From positions 1 through 64,000 of the forward strand of contig NZ_JAPTNL010000009.1 in NCBI RefSeq assembly GCF_026891095.1: a stretch of DNA of 64,000 bases. The letters run 5' to 3'. The notes under the pieces are model-generated. The model saw only the letters and a program-made list of their open reading frames with translations. It searched no databases and was not told where the DNA came from. The translations under genes and the position numbers were made by a program. Shown here one piece after another: positions 1 to 8,950 of this stretch. Each line of letters begins with the position of its first letter. The stretch's first letter is position 1. The stretch is from Roseovarius salincola. GTDB lineage: Bacteria > Pseudomonadota > Alphaproteobacteria > Rhodobacterales > Rhodobacteraceae.

Positions 1-64
1 TTTGTTTTTCTTGGCCGGGCCTTTCGGTTTTTGTTGGTTCGTTTCGCGTGGCGATCCGCCCGGG

Positions 65-114
65 TGGGGGGCGCTGCCCCCCACACCCCCCGAGGTATTT
101 GGGGCCAGATGAAG
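65..114 (+). repeat. Dispersed hairpin element, copy 1 (variant)
   Basis: A G6/C6 hairpin (66-82) is followed by a core CCCCCCGAGGTATTT and a tail GGGGCCAGATGAAG. It has the architecture of the other four copies in this window, but its core and tail are the most divergent. It lies just past the stop codon of the alcohol dehydrogenase gene, where it could act as a 3' end hairpin. Function unknown. Confidence 0.6.
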
Positions 115-121
115 GGGCGGG

Positions 122-1207
122 TCAATCCAGCATGATGACATTGCGCCGCGCGCTGCCTGAGCGGGTATCGGCGATGGCCTCGTTGATCTGGTCGAGCCGC
201 CAGCGGTTCGAGATCAGCTCGTCGAGTTTCAGGCGGCCCTGGCGGTAGAGGTCGATCATCCAGGGGATGTCGCGCGCGATCACCACGTCGCCCATCTTGG
301 AGCCGATCATGGATTGTCCGGCAGCGGCGAGATTGCCGGCCTCGAAGCTGGAAAAGGCGCCGCTCGCGGGCATGCCCACCATGATCACCTTGCCGCCGGG
401 CGCCAGGTAGTTCGCGGCCAGGTCATAGACCGGGGCGGCGCCCACCGTGACCAGCACCGCATCCGCGCCCCGTCCCATGGCATCCATGGCGGCGCGCCAG
501 GGCTGGTCCTGCGAGGCGAGCACCGTGTCGGTGGCGCCGAAAGCGATGGCGTCCTCGAGTTTCCCGGCGTTCATGTCCACGGCAACGATGCGGCGCGCCC
601 CGGCGATGCGCGCGCCCTGGATCGCGTTGAGCCCCACGCCGCCCGCGCCGATCACCACCACGTCCTGCCCGGCGCGCAGCGCGGCGGCGTTCACCACCGC
701 CCCGACCCCGGTGATCACGCCGCAGGCCAGCAGGCTGGCGGCATCCATCGGCATGTCGCCGGGGATCTTCACCGCCTGGCCGTGATGGACCACGATCCTT
801 TCGGCGAAGGCGCCGCAGGCCATGGCCTGATGCAGCGTGCCGCCGTCGATCGTGCTGAGCGGCCCGTGATCGCCGTCATGGGGAGCTTCGCAGCCGGTGG
901 GGCGCCCCGCGCCGCAGCTGGGGCAGGCGCCGCAGGCGCGGATCAGCGTGACCACCACCGGATCGCCCGCGGCCAGCCCGGTGACCCCCGCGCCAAGGGC
1001 GCTGATGCGTCCCGCCGCCTCGTGGCCGTAGACCGCGGGCAGGCTGCCGCCCCAGGCCCCGTCGGCATAGGAGATGTCGGAATGGCAGATCGCCACCGCA
1101 TCGAGCGATACCTCGATCTCGCCCATTCCGGGCGCGCGCAGGCGCACGTCCTCGATCACGAGGGGCTGCCCGAAGTCGTGGCACACGGCCGCCTTGATGG
1201 TCTGCAT
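122..1207 (-). CDS. Zinc-dependent alcohol dehydrogenase (class III-like)
   Basis: 361 residues, the usual length for medium-chain zinc alcohol dehydrogenases. Catalytic-zinc ligands appear as Cys41 (CHSD) and the GHE motif at 61-63, with a further Cys at 162. Four cysteines of a structural zinc lobe are at about 92, 95, 98 and 106. The NAD-binding Rossmann fold carries GAGGVG at 187-192. It oxidises alcohols, or related hydroxyl compounds or adducts, with NAD(P). The substrate cannot be read from the sequence. It resembles the S-(hydroxymethyl)glutathione or aryl-alcohol branch, and the pcaD and pobA genes nearby make an aromatic substrate possible but unproven. It stands alone, about 130 bp downstream of the next minus-strand gene, and ends at a dispersed hairpin element. 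Confidence 0.88.
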   Translation of the reverse strand: MQTIKAAVCHDFGQPLVIEDVRLRAPGMGEIEVSLDAVAICHSDISYADGAWGGSLPAVYGHEAAGRISALGAGVTGLAAGDPVVVTLIRACGACPSCGAGRPTGCEAPHDGDHGPLSTIDGGTLHQAMACGAFAERIVVHHGQAVKIPGDMPMDAASLLACGVITGVGAVVNAAALRAGQDVVVIGAGGVGLNAIQGARIAGARRIVAVDMNAGKLEDAIAFGATDTVLASQDQPWRAAMDAMGRGADAVLVTVGAAPVYDLAANYLAPGGKVIMVGMPASGAFSSFEAGNLAAAGQSMIGSKMGDVVIARDIPWMIDLYRQGRLKLDELISNRWRLDQINEAIADTRSGSARRNVIMLD

Positions 1208-1335
1208 GGTCTCTCCCGTTCGCTTGGGCCGGTTTTGGTCCGTTCCGCTTTACTGGCGCGCAGGGTTACGCCTCTGACGCGGTGGTGCAAGCCGGTTTTG
1301 ACGCGCGCCGCGCGAAAGTGGCGGCGCGCCGGGAT

Positions 1336-2046
1336 TCAGCCGCGCGCGATGAGATCGAGCCGCTGCGCCAGCCCTTCGGGATCGGCGAAGAAGGGCGAAT
1401 GGCCGGTGGGCATCTCGTAAAGGTCGCCCGTGGGCCAGCCCTTGGTCATGCTGGTCTGGTATTCGGGCGGAATCGCGCGATCCTCGCTGCAGCGGATATA
1501 GGATTTTGCCACGCCCGCGTAATTCGCCCCCAGGCTGATCGGCGTCGCTTGCGGGCGGATCGCCTGCACGCAGAGCCGCGCGCGGGCATGATCCACGGTC
1601 CCGTCCGGGCAGTCGTGATAAAGCGCATCGCCAAGATGCGTGTCGCGAAAGGTGAAGCCCAGCCCGTCAGCGGTTTTCTCGATGGCCTCGAGCAGCGGCT
1701 GGCGCGGCGCCTCGCGGCGCATCTCGACCAGCGAGACGCCGTCACGCGGCGCATAGGCGCAGAGGTAAACCAGCCGGGCAATCCGCTCGGGCGCCTTTTC
1801 GGCCGCGGCCGAGATCGCGAATCCCGCCATCGAGTGCCCGACCACGATCGCCGGCGATTTGAGCGCCGCAAGGATCGCATCGGCATATGCCTCCAGCGTG
1901 ATCGCCTCGATCGGGCAGGGCGTATCGCCATGCCCCGGTAGGTCGATGGCGCGCGCCGTGTGACCCAGCCGCCCGAGCGCCGGGATCACGTCGCGCCAGC
2001 ACCAGGCGCCGTGGCAGGATCCATGCACCAGCAGGAAGTCAGACAT
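1336..2046 (-). CDS. Alpha/beta hydrolase (SABP2/hydroxynitrile lyase-like esterase)
   Basis: 236 residues, a compact alpha/beta hydrolase. The oxyanion-hole HGS is at 8-10, the nucleophile elbow VGHSMAG puts Ser72 at the active site, and Asp189 (SEDR) and His216 (TGHS) complete the triad. Length and motif spacing fit the plant-esterase-like family (salicylate/methyl-jasmonate esterases, hydroxynitrile lyases), whose bacterial members are mostly esterases of unknown substrate. Its ATG overlaps the last 8 bases of pcaD, so it is translationally coupled to it. That makes a role in aromatic ester or lactone turnover plausible, but this is inference. Confidence 0.85.
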   Translation of the reverse strand: MSDFLLVHGSCHGAWCWRDVIPALGRLGHTARAIDLPGHGDTPCPIEAITLEAYADAILAALKSPAIVVGHSMAGFAISAAAEKAPERIARLVYLCAYAPRDGVSLVEMRREAPRQPLLEAIEKTADGLGFTFRDTHLGDALYHDCPDGTVDHARARLCVQAIRPQATPISLGANYAGVAKSYIRCSEDRAIPPEYQTSMTKGWPTGDLYEMPTGHSPFFADPEGLAQRLDLIARG

Positions 2047-2830
2047 GGCCGATGTCTTTCAGGAAACCGCCCAGCAGCGCGGCATAATCCTCGGGGCGGT
2101 CGACACAGGGCAGGTGGCCCGCCCCCCGGATCAGCTCGAATCGCGACCCGTGGATCAGCGCCACGGTTTCGCGCACGAGGTCCGGCGGCGTGGCGCGATC
2201 CTCGGAACCCGCGATCCCCAGCGTTGGCAAGCGCAGCCCGCTTGTGGGCGTGTAGAAATCCGTGCCCGCGATGGCGGCCGAACAGCCCATGTATCCCTCG
2301 GCGGGCGTATGCGAGAGCATATTGCGCCAGCCGCAGAAATCCGGGGCAGTGTCGCGAAAGCTCTTGGGGAACCAGCGTTCCATCACGGATTCGGCGAGTG
2401 CCTTGGTGCCCCCCGCGCGCACGGCATCGATGCGGTCCTGCCACATCTCGGGCTGGCCGATCTTTGCGGCTGTGTTGCTGAGCACCAGCGCGCGCACCTG
2501 ATCGAAACGTTTCACCGCCAGCCCCTGCGCGATCATGCCCCCGATCGAAAGGCCGACGAAGACGCAGTCGCGCACCTCCAGCAGGTCAAGCAGCCGCTCG
2601 GCATCGCGCACCAGCGCGCCCATCCTGTAAGGCGCCGGAGGGCAATCGCTCAGGCCATGACCGCGCTTGTCATAGCGGATGATGCGCAGGCCCTCGGGCA
2701 GAAGCGGCAGGATCCTGTCCCAGAGCCGCAGATCGGTGCCCAATGAGTTGGCAAAGACCACCGGTGCGCCGTGGCGGTCGCCATCCTCGCGGTAATGCAG
2801 GGAAATATCCCCCAGATCGGCCATCTGCAT
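2039..2830 (-). CDS. pcaD: 3-oxoadipate enol-lactonase
   Basis: 263 residues, the family length. It hydrolyses beta-ketoadipate enol-lactone to beta-ketoadipate, a late step of protocatechuate and catechol breakdown in the cytoplasm. Seen: an alpha/beta hydrolase fold with FANSLGTDLRLWD at the start, the family-typical RYDKRGHG at 52-59, nucleophile Ser95 in VGLSIGG, Asp211 in GSEDRATPP and His239 in GAGHLPC. The first gene of a two-gene unit with the overlapping esterase downstream. The other pca genes (pcaB, C, G, H, Q) are absent from the window, although pobA lies 5 kb away on the same strand. Confidence 0.9.
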   Translation of the reverse strand: MQMADLGDISLHYREDGDRHGAPVVFANSLGTDLRLWDRILPLLPEGLRIIRYDKRGHGLSDCPPAPYRMGALVRDAERLLDLLEVRDCVFVGLSIGGMIAQGLAVKRFDQVRALVLSNTAAKIGQPEMWQDRIDAVRAGGTKALAESVMERWFPKSFRDTAPDFCGWRNMLSHTPAEGYMGCSAAIAGTDFYTPTSGLRLPTLGIAGSEDRATPPDLVRETVALIHGSRFELIRGAGHLPCVDRPEDYAALLGGFLKDIGHV

Positions 2831-2884
2831 GCTGTTTCCTTCGCGCTGTCCCGCACACTACATGCTGGCAAGCGGGCGCCGGGG

Positions 2885-3781
2885 TCAAGTAGGCGTCCGG
2901 GCCGGGCTGCGCCGGCGCTCCCGCCCTGTCCAGAACATCACCACGTTCCCGGATCCTGCCAGCGCCACGCCCGCGATCGCGGTTGCGCTCCAGACATACC
3001 CCTCGAACAGCGTCGAGATGACCAGCGCCACCACCGGGAACAGCACCGTGGCATAGCCCGCTTGGGCCGATCCGATCCGGGCCACCAGCAGCAGGTAGGT
3101 GGTGAACCCGATGACCGAGCCGATGGCGGCGAGGTAAATCAGCGCCACCCAGTAACCCGTGCCCGAGGGGGCGGTAACCGGCTGCCCGGTGGCCGCGATC
3201 AATCCCAGCAGAGCCAGCGCGCCGATCCCCATGCCCCAGCCATTGGCGGTGATCGGCGACACGCCCAGCCGCGCATTCTGGCGCGACGCCATGTTGCCCC
3301 ACGAGAACACCAGCGTCCCGGACACGGCCCAGCCGATTCCGCGCAGTGTATCGCTGTCCGGCGTCACCACGATATCCTGCCAGAACAGCAGGACGAGGCC
3401 GCAAAAACCGATCGCCCCGGCCAGAACCGTGCGCCCCGTGACGGGCTCGCCGAAGATCAGCCGCGCGTTCAGCGCGTTGAAGATCGAGGCCAGCGAAAAG
3501 ATCACCGAGACCAGCCCCGACGGGATCAGGGCCGCCGCGTTGTAAAGCCCGACGAAATTGAAGCAGAACAGGCATAACGCCTGAACGACGACAAAGCGCC
3601 ACTGTGCCGGACGCTTCAGACGACCCAAGGCCGCCAGCCCCGCCAGCATCAGCAGCGCCGCCAGCGCAAAGCGGTAGAAGACCGAGACCATCACCGGCAC
3701 ATCGCCGATCTGTGCGGCGATGGCGATCCATGTGGTGCCCCAGATCAGGACAGTGGCGGCGAACAGGATGGTTGTGGTCAT
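2885..3781 (-). CDS. EamA/DMT-superfamily transporter
   Basis: 298 residues with about ten hydrophobic segments forming two EamA repeats, roughly 5-140 and 150-285. This is the standard layout of drug/metabolite exporters in the inner membrane. The N-terminus has the familiar signature LIWGTTWIAI. The start is supported by AAGGAGAG a few bases upstream of the ATG. The substrate cannot be told. It is divergent from the AraC-type regulator at 3906 with about 125 bp between them, the classic arrangement of an efflux gene and its regulator. Confidence 0.9.
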   Translation of the reverse strand: MTTTILFAATVLIWGTTWIAIAAQIGDVPVMVSVFYRFALAALLMLAGLAALGRLKRPAQWRFVVVQALCLFCFNFVGLYNAAALIPSGLVSVIFSLASIFNALNARLIFGEPVTGRTVLAGAIGFCGLVLLFWQDIVVTPDSDTLRGIGWAVSGTLVFSWGNMASRQNARLGVSPITANGWGMGIGALALLGLIAATGQPVTAPSGTGYWVALIYLAAIGSVIGFTTYLLLVARIGSAQAGYATVLFPVVALVISTLFEGYVWSATAIAGVALAGSGNVVMFWTGRERRRSPARTPT

Positions 3782-3905
3782 GGGGGTGGCGCTCTCCTTG
3801 TTGCGCTTCCTCTAGCGCATCCGCCGCGCCGGGTTTTGCACGATCTTGCGCTAAAATCGGACGCGCCCCTTCCCGCCATGCCGGACACTGCGCTAGGGTC
3901 GCGCC

Positions 3906-4739
3906 ATGCGTCACACCGTGCAGGATTTCCTTGGCCGTTCGCGCGCGGCACATGCCACCCACCGGCTTGATCTGGGCGGCGGGCGCAGTGTGACGATCTG
4001 GGAAAACCACGATGACCGGGTCTCCTATGACGATACCAGCGGCCACACGTTCAGCCTCTATCTGCAGGGCGGCACAGGCACGCGCCGGCTGGATGCGGGG
4101 GGCGCAAGCGGCTGGCCCGGTGCGGTCTGCGTCATGCCCGAGGGGCATCGCTCGGAATGGCACATCACCCAGCCCTTCCGTTTCGTGCATCTGCACATGC
4201 CCGATGCGGCGCTGCGCGCTTCATTCGCGCGCATGCATGACTGCGACGCGCGCCAGCTGGACCTGCATGAGATCAGCTTTGCCGAGCGTCCCGCGCTGGC
4301 GGGGCCGCTGCGGCAACTGGCGCTGGCGGCGCAGGACGGGGATATCCTGCTGGCCGACAGCGCGGCCAGCGACCTGGTGGCGCATCTTGAACCGGGCCGC
4401 GTCACGCTGCGCCGCGGTCTGGCACCCCATGTGCTGCGCCGGGTGGACGAATGGATCGCGGCGGAGATGGAAAACACCATCCGCCTCGCCGATCTGGCGG
4501 CGCTGGCCTCGATGTCCGAATATCACTTTCACCGGATGTTCCGCCTGTCGCGGGGGATGGCGCCGCATGGCTGGATCACCGCGCGGCGGATCGACCGCGC
4601 CCGCGACATGCTGCGCGGCAGTGCCCCCGTCGCCAGGATCGCGGCAGCCTGCGGATTTTCCAGCCAAAGCCACCTGACCCGCGTGTTCCGCAAGCAGACG
4701 GGCCGCACCCCGGCGCAATACCGCGCCGCGCTGCGCTAG
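3906..4739 (+). CDS. AraC-family transcriptional regulator
   Basis: 277 residues. The N-terminal half (about 1-160) is a cupin-like sensing domain. The C-terminal hundred residues are a double helix-turn-helix of the AraC/XylS type, ending in the conserved CGFSSQSHLTRVFRKQTG region followed by PAQYR. It probably controls the divergent EamA exporter gene that starts 125 bp away, judged only from the arrangement. Its effector is not known. Confidence 0.88.
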   Translation: MRHTVQDFLGRSRAAHATHRLDLGGGRSVTIWENHDDRVSYDDTSGHTFSLYLQGGTGTRRLDAGGASGWPGAVCVMPEGHRSEWHITQPFRFVHLHMPDAALRASFARMHDCDARQLDLHEISFAERPALAGPLRQLALAAQDGDILLADSAASDLVAHLEPGRVTLRRGLAPHVLRRVDEWIAAEMENTIRLADLAALASMSEYHFHRMFRLSRGMAPHGWITARRIDRARDMLRGSAPVARIAAACGFSSQSHLTRVFRKQTGRTPAQYRAALR

Positions 4740-4774
4740 GGCAGGGCGCCACGCCGCACTTCCTTGTCGTCAAA

Positions 4775-4805
4775 ATGAAAAAGGGCGGCCCGCAAGGGGC
4801 CGCCC
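4775..4805 (-). terminator. Rho-independent terminator of the aldehyde dehydrogenase gene
   Basis: Read on the minus strand, a 9-bp G/C stem (GGGCGGCCC with GGGCCGCCC, 5-base loop, 4783-4805) is followed by TTTTTCATTT. It starts about 26 bases past the aldehyde dehydrogenase stop. On the plus strand the T-run is missing, so it works mainly for the minus-strand transcript. Confidence 0.85.
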
Positions 4806-4831
4806 GTCACTCGCTACCACTCTCGCGGGCT

Positions 4832-6352
4832 CTAGAAAAAGCCGAGCTTGTTGGGGTTGTAGCTGACCAGCATGTTCTTTGTCTGCTGATAGTGGTCCAG
4901 CATCATCTTGTGGGTCTCGCGCCCGATGCCGGATTGCTTGTAACCGCCGAAGGCCGCATGTGCCGGATAGGCATGGTAGTTGTTGACCCAGACGCGCCCG
5001 GCCTCGATCGCGCGCCCGAACCGGTAGCAGCGATTGGCGTCGCGCGACCAGACCCCGGCGCCAAGCCCGTACATGGTGTCATTGGCGATCGCCAAGGCCT
5101 CTGCCTCGTCCTTGAAGGTGGTGACAGACACGACCGGGCCGAAGATCTCCTCCTGGAAAACCCGCATCTTGTTGTGGCCCTTGAGGATCGTGGGCTGGAT
5201 ATAGAACCCGTCCGACAGCTCGCCGTTGAACCGCGCGGCATCGCCGCCCACCAGCACTTCGGCGCCTTCCTCGACCCCGATGGTCAGATAGGACATGATC
5301 TTGTCCTGCTGCTCCTGGCTCGCCTGCGCGCCCACCATGGTCTCCATGTCGCGCGGATCGCCCTGCTTGATCGCCTTCACCCGGTCGATGCAGCGGGCGA
5401 TGAACTCTTCGTAGATATCCTCCTGGATCAGGGCGCGGCTCGGGCAGGTGCAGACCTCGCCCTGGTTGAAGGCGAACAGCACGAAGCCCTCGACCGCCTT
5501 GTCCAGAAACGAGTCATCCTCGGCCATCACGTCCGAAAAGAAGATGTTGGGGCTCTTGCCGCCCAGTTCCAGCGTGACCGGGATCAGGTTCTCGGTCGCG
5601 GCCTGCATGATCTTGCGCCCGGTCTCGGTCGAGCCGGTAAAGGCGATCTTGGCGATGCGCGGGCTGCGCGCCAGCGGTGCGCCCACCTCGGCGCCATAGC
5701 CGTTGACGATATTGAGAACGCCCGCGGGCAGCAGGTCGGCGACCAGCTCGGCGAGCACCATGATTGCGGCCGGGGTCTGCTCGGCGGGTTTGAGCACGAT
5801 GCAATTGCCCGCCGCCAGCGCCGGGGCCAGCTTCCACGCCGCCATCAGGATCGAGAAATTCCACGGGATGATCTGCCCCACGACGCCCAGCGGCTCGTGG
5901 AAATGATAGGCCACGGTATCGGCGTCGATCTCCGACATGGTGCCTTCCTGGCCGCGCAGAACGCCCGCGAAATAGCGGAAGTGATCGACCGACAGCGGGA
6001 TGTCGGCGGCGGTGGTCTCGCGGATCGGCTTGCCGTTGTCCCAGGTCTCGGCCTGCGCCAGCAGATCGAGGCTCTCTTCCATCCGGTCGGCGATCTTCAG
6101 CAGCACGTTGGCGCGCTCGGCCGGGGCGGTCTGGCCCCATGCCGTGCTCGCGGCATGCGCGGCATCAAGCGCCAGTTCCACATCCTTCGCACCCGAGCGG
6201 GCGACCTCGCAGACCTTGGCGCCCGTGATCGGCGTGATGTTGTCGAAATACCGCCCCTCCACGGGGGGCACGAAGGTGCCGCCGATGAAATTGTCATAAC
6301 GGGTCTTGAAGGGCGAGGCATGCTTGCCCGCCATCTGTGTCATCTCGTTCAT
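4832..6352 (-). CDS. Aldehyde dehydrogenase (AldB/acetaldehyde type)
   Basis: 506 residues. It oxidises an aliphatic aldehyde, most likely acetaldehyde, with NAD(P). Seen: [17 protein letters not shown] near 163-180, the general-base Glu262 in LELGG, the nucleophile Cys301 in GEVCTCPSR, and a C-terminus ending LGFF. All are typical of the AldB/AcoD branch that often accompanies alcohol degradation. The start used here is six codons inside the longest frame, because GGAGGAG stands 5-6 bases before this ATG. The gene immediately upstream encodes a GAF-Fis regulator, a common pairing for this enzyme. A strong terminator follows. Confidence 0.92.
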   Translation of the reverse strand: MNEMTQMAGKHASPFKTRYDNFIGGTFVPPVEGRYFDNITPITGAKVCEVARSGAKDVELALDAAHAASTAWGQTAPAERANVLLKIADRMEESLDLLAQAETWDNGKPIRETTAADIPLSVDHFRYFAGVLRGQEGTMSEIDADTVAYHFHEPLGVVGQIIPWNFSILMAAWKLAPALAAGNCIVLKPAEQTPAAIMVLAELVADLLPAGVLNIVNGYGAEVGAPLARSPRIAKIAFTGSTETGRKIMQAATENLIPVTLELGGKSPNIFFSDVMAEDDSFLDKAVEGFVLFAFNQGEVCTCPSRALIQEDIYEEFIARCIDRVKAIKQGDPRDMETMVGAQASQEQQDKIMSYLTIGVEEGAEVLVGGDAARFNGELSDGFYIQPTILKGHNKMRVFQEEIFGPVVSVTTFKDEAEALAIANDTMYGLGAGVWSRDANRCYRFGRAIEAGRVWVNNYHAYPAHAAFGGYKQSGIGRETHKMMLDHYQQTKNMLVSYNPNKLGFF

Positions 6353-6455
6353 GTGATCTCCTCCATTCACACGGCGTCATGCCGTTGCGAATGGAGTAAG
6401 CGCGCTTATGGCCGCTGTGACAGCCCCGCCTTGCAGGGCAGGGCGGGCGATTGTC

Positions 6456-7436
6456 TCAATTCCGGGACAGTCTGCCCCCGTCAGGTGCGATACCCAGCCG
6501 CGCCATGCGCCGGTAAAGCGTCGCGCGCCCGATCCCGAGCGCGCGCGCCGCCTTCGAGACATTGCCCCCCGCGCGTGCCAGCGCGCGCGTCACCGCGGCG
6601 CGCTCGGCGCGCTCGAAGCCGCCCGTACCCGCCTCGCCGTTCAGCAGGTCATTGGCGGGCAGCGGCTTCAGCCCGCCCGAGATCGACAGCCCGAAATTGC
6701 GCCGCGCGGCGCGCGTCGCGCCCACCACGATGTCGTCGCCATCCACCGCCAGCAGCGCGGCCGGCTCGTTGCCATTGTCATCGGCCACCACGATGCGCCG
6801 ACCGGCAAAGGCCGCGCGAAACGCCGCCGCCTCGATCTGATGCGCGGTCTGCGCGACCATGGCGGCGATCAGGCGGTTGAAACTTTCGGTCTGATCGGCC
6901 CGCGCCGAAGAGACGTCCAGCGCCGCGATCAACGCACCGTCCGGCCCGTAGATCGGCGCATCCATGCAGCTCATGCCGATATTGCGCGCCAGAAAATGCT
7001 GGTCGCGGTGAATGGTCACCTGCCGGTTTTCGGCCAGACAGGTTCCGATCCCGTTGGTGCCCTCTGCCGCCTCGCTCCAGTCAGCCCCCGCCCAAAGGCC
7101 CCAGTGCTTGAACACCTCCGCATCGCCATCCGAACAGCGCTGCTCCAGCACAACGCCTTCGGCATCGGTCAACAAGACCCCGCAGCCCGAATGCCCGATC
7201 AGCCCGAACAGACTGTCCAGCTGCGGTGCCGCGACGCCCAGGAACGCCCCGAGCGCCTCGCGGCGCTGCTTGAGTTCGCGCGCCTCCACGCGCTGCCCGC
7301 CCTCCGGGCGCGCCGGGTCCAGCCCGTGGGCGCGCGCCGAGCGCTGCCAAGACGCCGCCAGACGCGAACGCGCCGCCGCCGAACCCGATGACAGGGTGTC
7401 AAGCACCCGGTCTATATGCTGCGTGGCGAAAGTAAT
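6456..7436 (-). CDS. GAF-Fis transcriptional regulator (AcoR-like, no AAA+ domain)
   Basis: About 326 residues from the proposed start. A GAF-type sensor spans roughly 50-200, a short region follows to about 270, and a Fis-type helix-turn-helix ends the protein (GNVSKAARALGIGRATLYRR). It looks like AcoR or other sigma-54 activators but has no AAA+ domain, no Walker A and no GAFTGA, so it cannot contact sigma-54 in the usual way. The start is a problem: a very good SD (GGGAGGAG) stands 3 bases before an in-frame ATT (7434-7436), with no ATG or TTG near it. The only alternatives are a GTG at 7517 that adds 27 low-complexity residues, or an internal GTG without an SD. It probably regulates the downstream aldehyde dehydrogenase gene. 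Confidence 0.8.
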   Translation of the reverse strand: MTFATQHIDRVLDTLSSGSAAARSRLAASWQRSARAHGLDPARPEGGQRVEARELKQRREALGAFLGVAAPQLDSLFGLIGHSGCGVLLTDAEGVVLEQRCSDGDAEVFKHWGLWAGADWSEAAEGTNGIGTCLAENRQVTIHRDQHFLARNIGMSCMDAPIYGPDGALIAALDVSSARADQTESFNRLIAAMVAQTAHQIEAAAFRAAFAGRRIVVADDNGNEPAALLAVDGDDIVVGATRAARRNFGLSISGGLKPLPANDLLNGEAGTGGFERAERAAVTRALARAGGNVSKAARALGIGRATLYRRMARLGIAPDGGRLSRN

Positions 7437-7568
7437 GGTCTCCTCCCGTCGACAAACGCCTTGCGCCCGGCCTCCTCCATGCGCCCTTTCAGGGCGCGCC
7501 GCGGGCGCAATGACCACAGCCTAGGCGAGGGGCGCTTCTCAGGCAAGCCGCCAGCACGCGCCCATGGC

Positions 7569-8738
7569 TCAATAGGGCAGGCCGACATAGTTCTGCGCCA
7601 GCGCGCGCCGCGCCGCCTCGTTCTCCTGCAAAAAGGCCAGCTCTGCCTGTTGCATGCGCAGATCAAACGCGCTCTGCTCGGGAAAGCGGTGCAGGAGATT
7701 GGTCATCCACCAGCCGAACCGCTGGTTCTTCCAGATCCGTGCCAGCGCCTGGCCCGAGTAATCCTCGAGCCCACGATCGTCGCCCTCCCGGTAATGGCGC
7801 ATCAGCGCCCGGCTCAGGTAATGCACGTCGCTTGCGGCGGTGTTGAGCCCCTTGGCGCCGGTCGGCGGCACCATATGGGCGGCATCGCCGCACAGGTACA
7901 TCTTGCCCCAGCGCATCGGCTCGCAGACATATGAGCGCATCGGCGCGATGGATTTCCAGATCGAGGGGCCGGTGACCAGGCGCGCGCGCATCTCCCCCGG
8001 CAAGCGCCGCCCAAGCTCCTCCCAGAACATCTCGTCGCTCCAATCGTCCGGACTGTCCGCCAGCGGGCATTGAATGTAATAGCGGCTCAGCCCCTCGTCG
8101 CGCATCGAACACAGGGCGAAACCACGCTCGGAATTGCAATAGACCAGTTCGTCATCCACCGGCGGGGTCTCTGACACAATGCCCAGCCAGCCGAACGGGT
8201 AGGTCTTCTCGTAACCCTGCAGCGCCTCCTGCGGGATGGCGTCCCGGCAGGGGCCGTGAAACCCGTCGCAGCCGATGATGAAATCGCAATCCAGCCGGTT
8301 CATCCTGCCGCCATGCAGGAAGGTGATGAAAGGCTGCGCGCCGTCGATGTCATGCGGACGCAGGCCGGCGCATTCATGCAATGTTTCCAGACCCGCCGCA
8401 TCGCGCGCCTCGTAAAGGTCGCGCGTGACCTCGGACTGGCCGTAAATCATCACCTGTTCCCCGGTGAGTGCGGCGAAATCGATCCGGAAACTCTCCTCGC
8501 CATAGGCGATGCGCGCACCATGATGGGGGATGCCCTCGTCCTCCATGCGCATGGCCACGCCCGCCTCGCGCATCATCTCGACGAAGCCGGTTTCCAGCAC
8601 CCCGGCGCGCACGCGTTCCAGCACATGCGCACGCGTACGCCGCTCCAGCACGACCGTATCGATTCCATATCCGTGCAAAAGTTGCGCCAGCAAAAGCCCG
8701 GCCGGGCCGCCCCCCACGATAGCCACCTGTGTGCGCAT
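7569..8738 (-). CDS. pobA: 4-hydroxybenzoate 3-monooxygenase
   Basis: 389 residues, the family length. This flavoprotein hydroxylates 4-hydroxybenzoate to protocatechuate using NAD(P)H and oxygen. Seen: the FAD-binding GGGPAGLLL at about 9-17, an early Glu-Arg-Arg motif (LERRTRAHVLERVRAG), the second FAD motif GDAAHMVPPTGAKG near 285, and a C-terminus typical of PobA (ENEAARRALAQNYVGLPY). The chosen ATG has GAGGAGGG upstream; the frame runs open further but without recognisable sequence. No divergent PobR is next to it. It supplies the pathway in which the nearby pcaD acts. Confidence 0.93.
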   Translation of the reverse strand: MRTQVAIVGGGPAGLLLAQLLHGYGIDTVVLERRTRAHVLERVRAGVLETGFVEMMREAGVAMRMEDEGIPHHGARIAYGEESFRIDFAALTGEQVMIYGQSEVTRDLYEARDAAGLETLHECAGLRPHDIDGAQPFITFLHGGRMNRLDCDFIIGCDGFHGPCRDAIPQEALQGYEKTYPFGWLGIVSETPPVDDELVYCNSERGFALCSMRDEGLSRYYIQCPLADSPDDWSDEMFWEELGRRLPGEMRARLVTGPSIWKSIAPMRSYVCEPMRWGKMYLCGDAAHMVPPTGAKGLNTAASDVHYLSRALMRHYREGDDRGLEDYSGQALARIWKNQRFGWWMTNLLHRFPEQSAFDLRMQQAELAFLQENEAARRALAQNYVGLPY

Positions 8739-8817
8739 GATAGGTCCCTCCTCGTCGCGTCCACGCTCCGCAACAGGAAAGTCGACCACCGAAGTCCTGT
8801 CCATGATCTGGCGCAAA

Positions 8818-8878
8818 GGGGCGCTGCCCCTCTTGGCCTGCGGCCAATTCACCCCGGGATATTTTCGAACAAAAGAAG
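8818..8878 (+). repeat. Dispersed hairpin element, copy 2
   Basis: A hairpin GGGGCGCTGCCCC (8818-8830) is followed by a second hairpin TTGGCC-TGC-GGCCAA (8833-8847), the core ACCCCGGGATATTT and a tail CGAACAAAAGAAG. It faces copy 3 with a 19-base spacer. It lies between pobA and the dehydratase gene. Confidence 0.75.
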
Positions 8879-8897
8879 GCAAGGGGGCTAAATCCGG

Positions 8898-8945
8898 CTT
8901 CTTCTGTTTAGAAATATCCCGGGGGGTCCGGGGGGCTGGCCCCCC
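8898..8945 (-). repeat. Dispersed hairpin element, copy 3
   Basis: Read on the minus strand: a G6/C6 hairpin (8930-8945), then CCCCCCGGGATATTT and AAACAGAAGAAG. It starts a few bases past the dehydratase stop codon, so its hairpin may end that transcript. It converges on copy 2, and together the two make a large imperfect inverted repeat. Confidence 0.75.
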
Positions 8946-8950
8946 GTCGC

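Noticed and set aside
4451-6880. Open plus-strand frame of about 800 codons across the AraC, aldehyde dehydrogenase and regulator genes
   Set aside because: It crosses three well-supported genes in another frame or strand and shows no motif of its own.
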